Source: Cladorrhinum sp. PSN259 (lineage: Eukaryota > Ascomycota > Sordariomycetes > Sordariales > Podosporaceae). Taken from it: DNA of 64,000 nt. Shown here one piece after another: positions 11,010 through 21,701 of the stretch. How positions within the stretch are numbered: position 1 is the first letter of the stretch; each line of letters begins with the position of its first letter. The translations under genes and the position numbers were made by a program. Location: contig MU867091.1 in assembly GCA_033725935.1 (NCBI GenBank), positions 310,001 to 374,000 of the forward strand, given 5' to 3'. The notes under the pieces were generated by a model. That model had not been told where the DNA came from and made no database searches. It was given only the letters and a program-made list of their open reading frames with translations.

Positions 11010-11994
11010 CTACTCCTGCTCGGTCGCTTTTATGGGTACCAGTTCGATGGTGATCTCTAGCAGCTTCTTGATCAGCGCTCTTTGGTTGTTGTCTGTCCCC
11101 ACGAAAAGAGGAACTCCGACGGTACTGTCCAATTTTGATTTTGTGTCCCCGATTTTGGCCTGGCCGGCGGTCTTGCTCAGCGAGTCGTACCCTTCGGCAG
11201 TAAGTTCCTTCGACAGACTGCAACGCTTCAAGCGCTCTTGCAATGTTCTACCTTCGAGCTCACATGAAGCACAAACGCCATGACAAAAGGGAAAGGCCGA
11301 GACGCAGAATGGAATGGACGAGTCGTTGACTGTGGCTCTTCGCCAATCATCTTTGCCTGCTTTGGCCGCTGCGCTTGACGTGACGCCTCGGATGGGTACC
11401 TGGATTTCTTCACACCTCTTACATCGATCCTTGCCAAGTCTGAACGAGCCAGCCAAGTATATCGCGATGGCTCTCGCTACATGGCGCTTATTTCTCATCT
11501 TGTTGCGAATGTTGCGAATGTCGATTATGTCGGTAGTCGGTCCTCGGGGGAAGTTGAAGGGCATCGAATGGATAACACCTCTCATCCAGGGATGCCGGCC
11601 CTTGTGCGATAGGTTGGCTGAAGACAGCATTGCGTGGAGGTGTTTTCCAACGATGCATTGTTTGGCTATCGGAGTGTATATGAACACCTGCAAGAGGTCA
11701 AGGTACAAAGGTACAGACTCAGTAACAGATATTTAAACTTGTAACGCTGGATGATCATACCTCTACCGGATGATCGACATCCATTTCCTCGCTTTCAGCT
11801 TCTTCGTCTGTCGAGAACCCATTCCAGGTTTCTTCTGAGTCTGAATCTGATCCAGAAGAGAGGGCAGGAACGTCGTCGTCTTGATCTGTAACGTCACCCA
11901 AGTTGGTTGACTTTGGAAGGGCAGCTAAGTCGTGGGATTGTTCAGTGTCAGGTTCTTGACTATCCCATGGGCCATTCTGCCCCCGAGTTTCCAT
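11010..11994 (-). CDS. Cysteine-motif protein resembling DUF3716, function unknown
   Basis: Two exons, 11994-11761 and 11687-11010, are joined in phase 0 across a 73-nt intron (donor GAG|GTATGA, acceptor TTGCAG), giving 303 aa. Residues 1-78 are acidic and Ser-rich (SGSDSDSEE, TDEEAESEEMDVD). The second half has a basic helix-like stretch (IRNIRNKMRNKRHVARAIA), then paired cysteines: CKRC, a Phe-Cys-Val block about 35 residues on, and CASCELEGR with a final Cys in KRCSLS. This spacing is like the putative zinc-binding DUF3716 domain found in many filamentous fungi. That assignment comes from the pattern and is moderate. There is no signal peptide or membrane segment. No function is known for that family. 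Confidence 0.65.
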
Positions 11995-12796
11995 TTTTAC
12001 GGTATTGTTGGGGTTCGGAGTTTTTTTCTGGAAGATCGTTCCACCTCCCGACGTCAGTCGAAGGACCTCGGTTTGTCAAAGCAATGTCTGAGTAAAAAGA
12101 TGCAGCAATAACGAATTTTGGATGGCAGCCTTCTGAGACAAGTTGGTGTACGGTACGGCGTTGATGCACTTGTTTGAAAAGTAAAAGACAGAACTCTATA
12201 ATTCCAAAAGTTGGAAAAAAATTGGAAAAAGTTGGGTGGTTCGAGGCGTTCCAAATCCTCGGTGGATGCTGGTTGTGCTCGACTTTTCCGGAAGACCCAA
12301 CAACTTGGAGTCGGAAGGTGCTATTTGACCAATGGAATGGAAGGGAAGCTTGACACCTACCTGGAAGCTTCCAGCTGAGATTTCCAATTTCTGGCTCTGG
12401 CTCTGGCTTAAATCAGGCAGGGAAGGAAGCCACAGTGAGAGGAAGGTGCGCGTTGAACCTGACTGCAACTCAGGCTGGCGCTGGTTCCTTTCAAATTAGG
12501 CAGATAATATCCAAGAAGTTCAAATCTATCAAACACGATCCAGGTCCTTTCCCAAACAGAGAGCATGAACAAGAAAACCTACTTCAAAATCGTAGCCTCA
12601 TGAATGTATCTCTTATCGAGCCAGGGAAGCTTGAGTTTATTCGTGATAGTGGACAACTGCATCTGATTCTGAGTGAAAGAGGGTGGAGAAATATTATTTA
12701 GGAGAATGGGAAAAAATGTAAGTTATGAACTACCGATACTCTATTGCAAAATCCATATTCCTGTCAAATGTTCCGAATTTTTCTCAGTTTGCGTTA
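11995..12796. other. Intergenic, no gene seen
   Basis: Short, mutually inconsistent frames only. The segment lies between the 3' end of the PARP-like gene and the 5' end of the DUF3716-like gene (both minus strand), so it probably holds the terminator of the first and the promoter of the second. Confidence 0.4.
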
Positions 12797-13801
12797 TTAA
12801 ACTCCTCCCCTATACACCGCAATGCCAACTGGAATTATGGCGTCGTCACGAAAAACAACTGTCTGCGCCGACTCTTCTCCCGTCATGCCAACCTCATCGC
12901 CCTCCGTAGAGTGGTAGCCTGGATCCGGGCCGGTCCTATCAAATTCGAACCGAGTCAGTCTTTGGATGTTGCCGACTGCGACCTGGCAAATGATGATGAC
13001 TTTCAAGGAGGAATATCGAGACTGCCCTTCGTTGGCGCTATAGCAATCTGCGTCTGAATGATGAAGTCAAGGACATTTTAGCAGTACATCCCGCCAACTG
13101 AGCAATATGTTAAAGGGGTGGCACTTACATCGAGAGAACCGAGTGCTGTAGATCCCACGTCCATAAAATCCCGTTGGAAATCGTGAGCCTGCATATAGTA
13201 TGGAATATCATCAGCATGTGTTGGACAAGAGGTTCGGGTTGTGTTTTCTTGAGCGCCGTCCAGCCCTAACCAAATGTAACTTACAAATAAACTCCATCTT
13301 GAAGGAGTTACGAAGAATACAGCAAAGACTGCACCCGGCATCACGGCACGGAATCTGCGATTTTGAGACTTGTCCACTACTATCCGATTGCTCTCCCATG
13401 TTGCATCGTCGAACCGTCCCATGAAACCGGAGCTCCACGGGATCTGAGTTGCATTCAATATTGCGCCAGTAATGATCAAAGCCAGGATTTTTATAATGCC
13501 GTCCAGGGTAGTGATCGTCAATATCAAACCCGTCAGGGAAGATAAATATCTGCTCAAAGGAAAGTGCAGCTCGTCTTCTGAGATAGGAAGAAGAGGAAAA
13601 ATAGTTGAATAGATTCTGACCTGAAACTCGATGGTAATTAGCATGACGAAACTGTACATCAGTCAAACGATTCTTGCCTTTCGGATAAAGAGTCCGGTCG
13701 TGGGGTAGAGGGTGCAGTGGTAGATCAAGATCCTCCCCGCGTGCAATTCGCCTCTGAATGTTAAATAAAGGTTTAACATACTCAGGCCACGCTCCAGGCA
13801 T
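12797..13801 (-). CDS. Small PARP-like ADP-ribosyltransferase domain protein
   Basis: Exons 13801-13285, 13188-13129 and 13053-12797 (donors GTAAGT, acceptors ATGCAG and TTCAG) join to 277 aa. The PARP fold signature is visible only after joining: RFHGTVRRC (His127), CSLCCILRNSF, then GRGIYSTRFSRYADCYSAN (Tyr186) and the terminal strand TVVFRDDAIIPVGIAVY. His and Tyr of the H-Y-E triad are present, but the position of the catalytic Glu (two residues before VVF) is Gln256. By family knowledge such enzymes transfer at most single ADP-ribose units from NAD, or have lost activity. The N-terminal 110 residues match nothing I recognise. There is no signal peptide. The start is the only in-frame ATG; a TATA-like sequence lies about 115 bp upstream. 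Confidence 0.75.
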
Positions 13802-13913
13802 TACGATAGTACGAATATACGGGTATGTAAAAGATGGGTTCCGGGTTAGATTCTTGATAGCGTATGGTGAGCGACCAGTCTGACATTAACAACTGTCGCC
13901 TACTTATGCACCG

Positions 13914-13925
13914 CTATATATAAAG
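13914..13925 (-). promoter_or_regulatory. TATA-like element upstream of PARP-like gene
   Basis: An alternating TA stretch (read on the minus strand as TTTATATATAGC) lies about 115 bp before the ATG at 13801, a usual distance for a fungal TATA box. It is palindromic enough to serve either strand. The call rests on position and composition only. Confidence 0.35.
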
Positions 13926-15171
13926 ACCAAGCAAGGAGGTGGGAACAAATTAACATTTTTAGCATAGAACGAAACCCCTTTCACTTGTCTTCGTGGAGAA
14001 GGCTCACGATGTGTCGCAGTGACTCACGCCCAAAGATGATGAAAGAGGCCACCCAGTATTCTCCCTGGAATATTCAAATTTGGCCGTTGTGATTGTATGG
14101 TACTTTGTTTATCAAAGCCAACAAGAAAGATCAAAGATGGATGAGCGTTATGATTATGTTGTTCCAGAATTTACTTCAAGGGTGACTCATTGAGAACACA
14201 CAAACTTGTCTAGTAAAATTCATAAGCCAAATAATAAATGATTGAAAGAAATTGAGCGATCTTCCTGGAACCATCGAAGTCTCTCTGTGTCATAATGAAT
14301 GAGGTCGGGTGCCGCGAGCAGAGACTTTTTCAAAATTTGGAGGGGAAGGAGCTATTTCTTCACCAGCCATGGAAGGAACCAGCACGTTGAAAATGAAATC
14401 AAGAACAAGGGGTCCGGGGCCACGCAATGACGTTCTTATGAAATATTCGGAGCATTCCAGGCAAGCACGGCCGACATAATCAACCGTACGCCTTTGAGTA
14501 GCAGACCGACATTCACACAAAGTACCGGTAACTGCGAGTATTTGAAACCGAGCCGTACCGATCAGCCATCGGAGAAAACTGCATTATCGTGCGCCATGTC
14601 CCATCAAAATGAGACATTTTTGTTAGCAATATCGCTATGCATGTCTCGGTGAATAGGTATAAAGATCCGGACTCTGGTATCTCCGGGTCTGAAGTACGGG
14701 ATTGCACGGCACGACGGAGAGAACCTTGCTGCAACTTTGGGATTAGTATAATCAGAATTTGTGTAAGCTATGCTGTGGTACATGCTACTGATCTCGTAGA
14801 CACCCTTCGCTTTTATTCTTTGACGATCGCAGACAGTCGCATGTCTTAAACAAAACCGTTGAGGTAGCGGTGTCTAAAATACCAGCGCGTTAAAGTATCC
14901 CCGATGACTTGCATCTTGAATGGTTTACATGTCCCTTATTAGCCAGGAGTTGATATAACCTGGTTATCACATCTTGCAAATAACTCCGTTATGCCCATCC
15001 GGCTCTTCCGTTGGATATTGGCTCATCACTATCTCAGGAATACTTAAGGTGCTGACTTGTCGCAGTCCCTGCATTTTTGCTATGGACTTTTTCAAGTCAA
15101 GACCCTCAAGTTAAGTTTCATCCCACGACAGCTTCAGTCAATTGTCCACGACAACGTGGAAGGAAGGCGAT
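13926..15171. other. Divergent intergenic region, no gene seen
   Basis: It separates the PARP-like gene (minus) from the acyltransferase gene (plus). No frame longer than about 76 codons is convincing, and none resembles a known protein. Confidence 0.4.
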
Positions 15172-16496
15172 ATGGGTTCCCTCTCCATCCCCACCATCGC
15201 CTGGTCCATCCTCACTGTCTTCGCTCAGCTCTCCGTCAGTGCAATCACCATCGGCCTCTCGTCTCCGCCAAGAACTCTCAACCTCAAGACTCTACTCACG
15301 CACCCTCGTTTCATTGCCTTTTACGCATCGCTCGCACTCTTTTGGATCCAAACCTTCCACTTGGCGCCCACAATGCTTCTTCAGGGTCTAAGAGTGCAGG
15401 GAAACCTCGCAATGACAAACTTCATGTACATGTTCAAATATCTGGATGATGCATTACTGAGCGGGTGGAGTTTTGAAGCAAAGGGGCCTACTTGTGAATT
15501 GGGCGGGCTGAGGCCTGCTGCTCCCCTCATCAGAGAGAAGGAAGAAGAAGAAGAAGGGGTTGAGCCGGGTTGTTGGAGAGAGAGGTTAAGGTTTGGAGTT
15601 TGGGTCGTGTTTAATGCACGATTTATGGGGACACAATGGGCTGCTAATAAGCCTGCCAGGTTGCGGTCTTCAGTCCCAAAAGGGAGAGTTCCTGGGAGAT
15701 GGGAATTTGTGGCTTGGAATGCAGGGGTTTTGCTTGCTTGGAAAATTTCCAGTCGGTTCATTGATGCGTGGCTGTTGCGGCCTGATAGTGACAACCCGTT
15801 TACGGTGGCGGTCAGCTTGGTGATGGGGGATGGATGGGTGACGGAGAGGGTGGGGAGGGTTTTGAGTGTATATGTCGTGTTGTATTTTCATATTGATTCG
15901 ATTTACAGGGTCGGGGCTTTGGTTTGTGTTGCCCTGGGATTTACGGACGTGGAAGGATGGTTCCGAATCTCGTTGTTTGGGTCACCAGTAGACGCGAGAG
16001 GTGTGAGGTTGTTTTGGGGGTGAGTAAATTCCTCCTTTCTTCTTCATGAGTGCTTGCTAACAGTGGTTTAAGACGTTTCTGGCACCAACAAGCCCGCCGA
16101 TTTAACAGCGCCATTGCCAACCTCATCGTCTACCACGTTTTACGCCTTCCCAGAGGTAGCCTTGCAGTAACCTACGTATTCACGTTACTAGTCTTTGCTT
16201 CTTCGGGTCTCTGGCACCTGGTAGGTAACTTCACGAGCGGTATCTCCACCTCTCAGAGCGGCGCTATGTACTACTTTTGCATCCAAGCGCTGGGGATCAT
16301 GCTGGAAGACGCATTCCAAGCCTTGGTGTTTCCATCATCTGGAAAGAATGGACGAGAACAAAGGGAGCAACAACAACAGAGCCTTTTGGTGAGAGCTGCT
16401 GGTCACTTGTGGTTGATCGCTTGGCTCACCTGGACAACACCACCATGGTGTGATCCGATCTTGGCGGAGCGAAAGAGAAGGCTTTATCCAGGGTAG
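15172..16496 (+). CDS. Wax-synthase-like membrane O-acyltransferase (MBOAT_2 family)
   Basis: Two exons, 15172-16019 and 16073-16496, flank a 53-nt intron (donor GTGAGT, branch GCTAAC, acceptor AAG) and give 423 aa. The MBOAT_2 core is clear across the junction: SLFGSP followed by RLFWGRFWHQQ (about 279-289), then the helix ending FASSGLWHLVG with the conserved His331. Several hydrophobic helices precede it, and the N-terminus IAWSILTVFAQLSVSAITIG is membrane-like. Family members move acyl groups to alcohols; in fungi many decorate terpenoid or other secondary metabolites at the ER membrane. No biosynthetic backbone gene lies nearby, so the substrate is unknown. The ATG at 15172 is the first in frame. 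An acidic loop (EKEEEEEG) between helices is not a general family feature. Confidence 0.85.
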
Positions 16497-16538
16497 ACAA
16501 TAGATAAGTTTCAATGTTTGATACAGTATCCCCGGTTA

Positions 16539-18089
16539 TTACTCATCAATATATCTGAACAAACGGTTGTTGTAAGCATACAATGCAGCACCGAGGCAGG
16601 CAGCGTCAGCCCTGTATAGACAGTCAGTGAGTTTTCTAATAATTTAGGTAATATGGGGGACTACATACGCATGTACCGGTACTATCACTTCAAGGTGCGG
16701 TAAATCTTTCCGGAATTCTTTCAACCTTTCAATAAATAGCGGAAAATTCGCAAACGTTCCCGTAACAACAAGATATTTGAGCTTATCCGGCTTGATTTGC
16801 TTTTCATCAGCGAGGATGCTATCAAAATAATTATTGATCTCCTCGAGCCAATAGTTGGTCACCTCATTGATGTAAGCGACGATGGTTTGACCGGCGATGG
16901 AGAAACTGTCCGCTCGGGTGTTTTCCCTCGTGTGGATTCGGTACCTCTGGTGCGTGTCGTTTAGCAGGTCAAAGGGCATGTTGCGCAGCTGCAGCCAGAG
17001 CTGGTCGGCGTCCGCCATCCACACCCTTGGATCGTTCTGATTCCCGGGGCTTTTATCAAGTCGAGACTCAACCAGGGCTTCGAACAGTTTTCGGGCTTGT
17101 AACTCTCCGGACTCCAAGTGGTGCGGATTCGCGATGAGACGGAATCTGAGCTGTTTGCCTTCTTCTTCTTTTGATTTGCTGCGGAACTTGTAGGCGGCCA
17201 TTTCGATGTTCATCTCGCCAATGTTTAGGAGCACGACTCCCTCGCCCTTTTTGATCGGTTCGGTGGGATCTTGTTTGTATCGCTGAATTCCCCCGAATAA
17301 GCAGAGGGTCCCCACTGCCGCGGCGTGACAGACGTGGAAGATGGTGTAGCCGACTTTTCTGTTGGTATCTTCGTCGGTTATTCTTGCTTTGTCGTCAGCT
17401 GTGTACGCTCGTGTGATGCCGGATCTTTGGATTGCGGTTTCGAGATTCCTGAACGCTGCGGTTCCGGGATCGGCGTAGGGACCCGGAGCGGCGAAGTAAA
17501 ACTGGACTTTTGTGATGCGGTATCGTGCATTGGGCAGCTCGACTTCTTCGATTGGGTCAATGGCGTTCGCTTGGGCTTCATTCCCGGTGACGGTTGTGAT
17601 GATGCTGGTGAAGTTTTGCCAGCCTGGAAGGCTTGTCCCGCCCGTTCGCTGGATTCCGAGGGTCCAGAAGCGCCGTAAGAATTGGGCGCAGGTTTCGATG
17701 GATCTTTGTTTTGATGTTCCGGGGGAGTAGTTGGATACGTGGATCCGGTTGATTTCTCTGTAGCAATCATGGTCTGCACGGATGGAGCTGGGATGGTTAA
17801 GAGAGAGTTGGAGGTGAGTCAAAGGCGCTCCGGCGGTGAAAAGTAGCCATGGATAAGGTTTCGCGGGGACTGACCAGCCGAACTGGCCTGTCAAGGGATT
17901 ATTTGGAAGACGAGTTAGGCATGTGTAAATTGTTGAATTGCGATTGTGGAGGGGGATTCTGATTGGTATTGGATCGAAGCTACTTCGGTTTTGGTTGGAG
18001 GGCAAAAGAATTGCGGATAACCCTGTTGTCCCGGCGTTGAAGTCGATGCCAATGTAGAGCTTTGCGTCTATTGTTGGGGGGTCTGCCAT
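16539..18089 (-). CDS. Divergent Hsp70/actin-fold (ASKHA) protein, probable pseudo-ATPase
   Basis: Exons 18089-16669 and 16611-16539 (donor GC|GTATGT, branch CTGAC, acceptor TACAG) encode 497 aa. Splicing replaces an early stop with an ending AADAACLGAALYAYNNRLF, which matches the closing helix of the Hsp70 nucleotide-binding domain. The phosphate-1 loop is YIGIDFNAGTTGLSA. The phosphate-2 loop, normally D-x-GGGT-x-D, is instead LLNIGEMNIEMAAY, and the adenosine motif is YLVVTGTFANFP. The protein has no substrate-binding domain. Fungal genomes contain many such HSPA12-like proteins of unknown role. Nucleotide binding may remain, but hydrolysis is doubtful; that is inference from the missing residues. 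The start is the first ATG, since upstream in-frame codons include no ATG. Confidence 0.8.
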
Positions 18090-18475
18090 TCTGAACAAGC
18101 TCTTCCGGATGATCTGTTGCCTGAAAATTCTATCAACACCAGAGTGCCTTGACACTATCTAGGTAATAATTACCGCTGATTATCAGGTATGTGTCATAAC
18201 ATGACAAAGAAGGTCATACAAAGATGTAGATAAACCCTGTTTTGGGCCATTTGACAACATTGAATACAAGGCCACCTTTTTTTGTGGCGCCCTCAACACC
18301 ACAAAGAAGATTCCTTCTGAAAACGGAAAACCGATAAGCATGCTGGAAAATGTATCAGAACTTGTCAACTAGTTTAGTTCAACTAGGTTATTACTTCTCT
18401 TTTCTTGGACATGTAGGTGTGAAGTAACCAGAAAGCTTACAAACACGCTGACCACGATCATAATCTGTGCCCAAC

Positions 18476-19735
18476 ATGTCTGAAGTTAATGCTACAAGTC
18501 CCTTCATGGACTTGAAGCCACCGAGTACGGACTTCATCGTCGAAAAGTACAATCGTCTAAAGGCAACCATAACTGAGGCAGCGAGAACTATTCCTCTACT
18601 TGGAGTACCGGAATGGGGGTTTCTACCATACACCGTACGGGACAAGATGTTATTGTGGAATCCATATGCTGAAGAGTACTGGCAATCACCTTTCGTCGCC
18701 CACAAGGAAGCCATGATCCGCAGGTACATATGGGTACGACTACTCGCCGTTTTTTACACCAAAGCACTGAGCGACAGCGGCTTCGAGGATCCCAGTCTGC
18801 CTGGCGGATTTCCAGCTATGTCCCGGCTTCGAGACGCAATAAAAAAACATGTTCTCGAGCACATTATTCACGATGGTCCCGTCGTGCGTGGAGTAAGATA
18901 CTCAGTCCCTCCAGCCGCAAGAAAGCCAGACCTCACCTCCCGAGGCCTTCAGAACACCAAATCGCGATTAGCGGAATATCTAGGACGGGATGGATTTGAC
19001 TTTCATCACGCCATCAAACACTACGCAAAGAGAAATCTCTTTTTGCAGTACGACCCAGTCCTTGTCGACGAGCCCAATTTTGTGAGACCTCCGTTCCCTT
19101 TTCAGCCCGCCACAATGACGTGGACTGGCGCCGAAGAGACCGGTCGGCGTGGCCCTGCTGTCCAACTCGTTTCGGATCCTATGCTCGCGATTGAAGTCAT
19201 ACTTCCAACTCTACCACGACCTCCCCGAGCAATATCTGATACCATGAACCCTAGACGGTGTCTAATCAAGATGGTTACTCTCACCGATATACCTACTACC
19301 ACCTTCGAGTTTGCTTTAAATTCACTCACTGATCAGTCCGGCTTGCGGAATAATGATGTTCACTTCCTCAGGGCTCGTCTGAGATTCCATAAGTGGTGGC
19401 AACCAGAAAGCAATTGGTGGTACAGCCCTAAAGTTTGGGAGGACTCGGACGGTGAAGAGGAAGGAGAGGAAGAGGCACAAGAAACACAAGAAATTCTGGC
19501 GAAAACGGTTCAAAGCACTGATTACAGAAAACGGGCCGGAACAAATCAGGAAGGTGGTGATAGGAATGTAAAAGGGAAAGGATTTTTTTTAATGCTTCAT
19601 GTCCAATATCATCTATTTTGTTTTTGTATTGAGATCACCACATATAGTAAATATTTCAATCATCTCAGCCGTTCTAAGCATTGCGTATCTAGGAGACTGG
19701 TGAGTGACTGGAAATGTACTTCTTATCTGATATAA
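18476..19735 (+). CDS. Protein of unknown function, 419 aa
   Basis: An uninterrupted frame starts at the first ATG (18476), 386 bp from the divergent Hsp70-like gene. I do not recognise a family. The protein is globular in composition (aromatic-rich: WGFLPYTVRDKMLLWNPYAEEYW; RARLRFHKWWQPESNWWYSP) with no signal peptide or convincing membrane helix, and has an acidic patch at about 323-342. The last 55 or so codons (after about residue 365) read like translated 3' flank, with a T8-10 run and hydrophobic Phe/Cys-rich composition. The true end may be earlier, through an intron I could not place. Coding potential is good up to about 19550. Confidence 0.6.
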   Translation: MSEVNATSPFMDLKPPSTDFIVEKYNRLKATITEAARTIPLLGVPEWGFLPYTVRDKMLLWNPYAEEYWQSPFVAHKEAMIRRYIWVRLLAVFYTKALSDSGFEDPSLPGGFPAMSRLRDAIKKHVLEHIIHDGPVVRGVRYSVPPAARKPDLTSRGLQNTKSRLAEYLGRDGFDFHHAIKHYAKRNLFLQYDPVLVDEPNFVRPPFPFQPATMTWTGAEETGRRGPAVQLVSDPMLAIEVILPTLPRPPRAISDTMNPRRCLIKMVTLTDIPTTTFEFALNSLTDQSGLRNNDVHFLRARLRFHKWWQPESNWWYSPKVWEDSDGEEEGEEEAQETQEILAKTVQSTDYRKRAGTNQEGGDRNVKGKGFFLMLHVQYHLFCFCIEITTYSKYFNHLSRSKHCVSRRLVSDWKCTSYLI

Positions 19736-20836
19736 CTTGAAAGTCGTGAACCAGTCCAATATACTTTACGGCGATGTCTATTAAAAAAAGAATTTAGGCG
19801 AGAGAGAGAGAGAGACAGAGAGACAAGGAGATGTTGGTAAATAAAGTATGGGAGGAACAGAAGGATAACTGTGAGAGCTCTAAGAGCTGGTCAAGCTTGA
19901 CGCCTTGTAATTGGAGCACTCTCATTGGCTGGCTAGCTTCCATCCTTCGTCGAGATGGTTACACAATATTTGATTGTCTATTAGCGGCCTCATTATCCTG
20001 CGCAAGGTGGATTCATATTCAAAGACGCTCTTCTTTTTCTTCAACAAGGTCTAGTGATTCTCAAGAACTCCCTCTTCTTCGTGAATAATGTCTAAACTAT
20101 TCCCAAGAACTCCACCTCCATCTGGAACAAGGCCTATTTTTTTAAAAAAAAAAAAATTTCACGGATACCTTTCTCGACCCCAGTAGGCCCTATTTATACT
20201 CAAGAATGCCCTTCTAATACCCAGCAATGCATTTTTCGTGTTCCACGGACGCCAGCTTTATTTTTGAGCTAGGTCTCTTCAAATTCCCCGACCCCTTCTT
20301 GAAATTTTGTGAACAAGCCTTAGGGTTAGGGTGACTTACACCCGCTTTTAGTTTTTGATATGGGCCTCAACTCGCACCCACGCCGTTTTGCGCAGTCGAG
20401 ATTCTATTTATAAACTAATAAACAGATTCAGCAAGTCCTAATAAATGTGCTTTAACCGCATTGATCCGACTTCTGCTGCAGCAAATGGTGTTTTTCGAAC
20501 CTGCGATTCAGCACAGTGTCAAAAGCGGAGGGAAGGAAGGTTTGCCTAGTGTGGTTCTTGATTATGTGCGCCCGAGGGCAAATGCCCTGGCAGCTGGCCT
20601 TATCACCACATCTGGCGACCGGTTGAGGGTATCGCGACTCGGAGATGTTGGTTGTGGGCGTCGCAGTGGCGCCTGCGACCGAGTCGTGCCTTATCAATCG
20701 AACGTCTAATAGCCCTTTCCCAACACAAAATCACTCCAATGACGATGGCCAAGCCGCCAATGTCGTCTTACTAAAGCTGACTTATGCCAGTCAATGATAT
20801 CACTTCTCCAGTCACCAGAACAGCCACCAGGAGTAC
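19736..20836. other. Intergenic with simple repeats, no gene seen
   Basis: Contains a GA-rich microsatellite near 19799-19825, an A13-type run near 20145-20157, and loosely repeated pyrimidine-rich phrases around 'caagaactcc' (20050-20110). No supportable gene. Confidence 0.45.
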
Positions 20837-21701
20837 GTGACTCGACCTGCGGTCAACCCGCCAGTCTATATATTGCAGCACCATGACCTCGAACCTTTTG
20901 CCTTTGCTGTTTTACAGACCCAGGACAACGACATAAACGACGACTGGAGAGTTCAACTGCGCCAGCAATACCGAATCGTAGAAGAGAAGAGAAAGCAGCA
21001 GAGGATGGCGGTTCCAGACCCCCCTGTGAAAGCCTCCCGAGTCCGGTTTGCTGGCCTACGGGAGACTCACGTCGAACCCTCTCGTGCCTCGGCTTCTCAC
21101 GCCAATACCCACCATCGAGCCCCCGCGCCTCCTTCTACGTGGCCGACTCCTCTTGATAGTCCGTCTGGCTCAGTTCCAGCCTGCCTCACTCCAAAAGTTC
21201 CCCAGACTCGGAAAGATGGCGACATCCTCTCTGAGTCAAGATGGCGACATCCTCTCTGAGTCAAGATGGCGGTTACGTGAGCATCACCGCAAGTTTGAGA
21301 AGAATGACCGAGATGACCATGGCAGGGAGAACGAGCATCAAAGCCGTGTCCACGAGGAAGCGAATAATGCAACAAGAAGTCTGAATGCAAACCAACCTAC
21401 TTTGCTTTCAGCATTCTCGCTGCCTCATCGTCCTCGCACATCGCCCTGCAACGGGACCTGCAACAGGATGCAAACCATTGAAGAAGTCATCCGCCGTCGC
21501 CGCGGGTGGTATCAAGCTCAGCAAGAAGAGGAACGGGTGGCGAATGAGGGGGATGTAATCCTGGCAGTAGCACGGCCGCTGAAAACAGCAGCGGTAGTTG
21601 GCCAGTCAGTCGGCCAGTCAGTCGGCCGAAGAAGCCGCTGGGTCCAGCCTCAGTGTATGAATAAACAAGGAAACAACATTAGAGGGAGACATGACAGCTA
21701 A
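20837..21701 (+). pseudogene. Probable pseudogene split by a 25-bp tandem duplication
   Basis: One frame runs from 20837 and stops at 21257-21259; a second frame overlaps and continues to 21701. The switch falls exactly at two perfect copies of a 25-bp unit (21215-21239 and 21240-21264). Mentally counting only one copy, the first frame passes without a stop into the second, reading SESRWRLREHHRKFE. The composition is Arg/Gln/Pro-rich and polar (KRKQQRMAV, EEVIRRRRGWYQAQQEEE), and no family is recognised. There is no in-frame ATG before 21005, so an upstream exon or start may also be lost. A short repeat, VGQSVGQSVG, lies near the end. Confidence 0.45.
21215..21264. repeat. Perfect 25-bp tandem duplication
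   Basis: The unit beginning gatggcgacatcctctctga occurs twice head to tail with no mismatch, followed by seven bases of a third copy (21265-21271). Since 25 is not a multiple of three, it shifts the reading frame it lies in. Confidence 0.9.

Noticed and set aside
20320..20331. Telomere-like TTAGGGTTAGGG
   Set aside because: Only two units; a similar GGGTTAGGGTTAG in the permease intron is just the complement of its branch-site region. Genes continue on both sides, so this is not a chromosome end.
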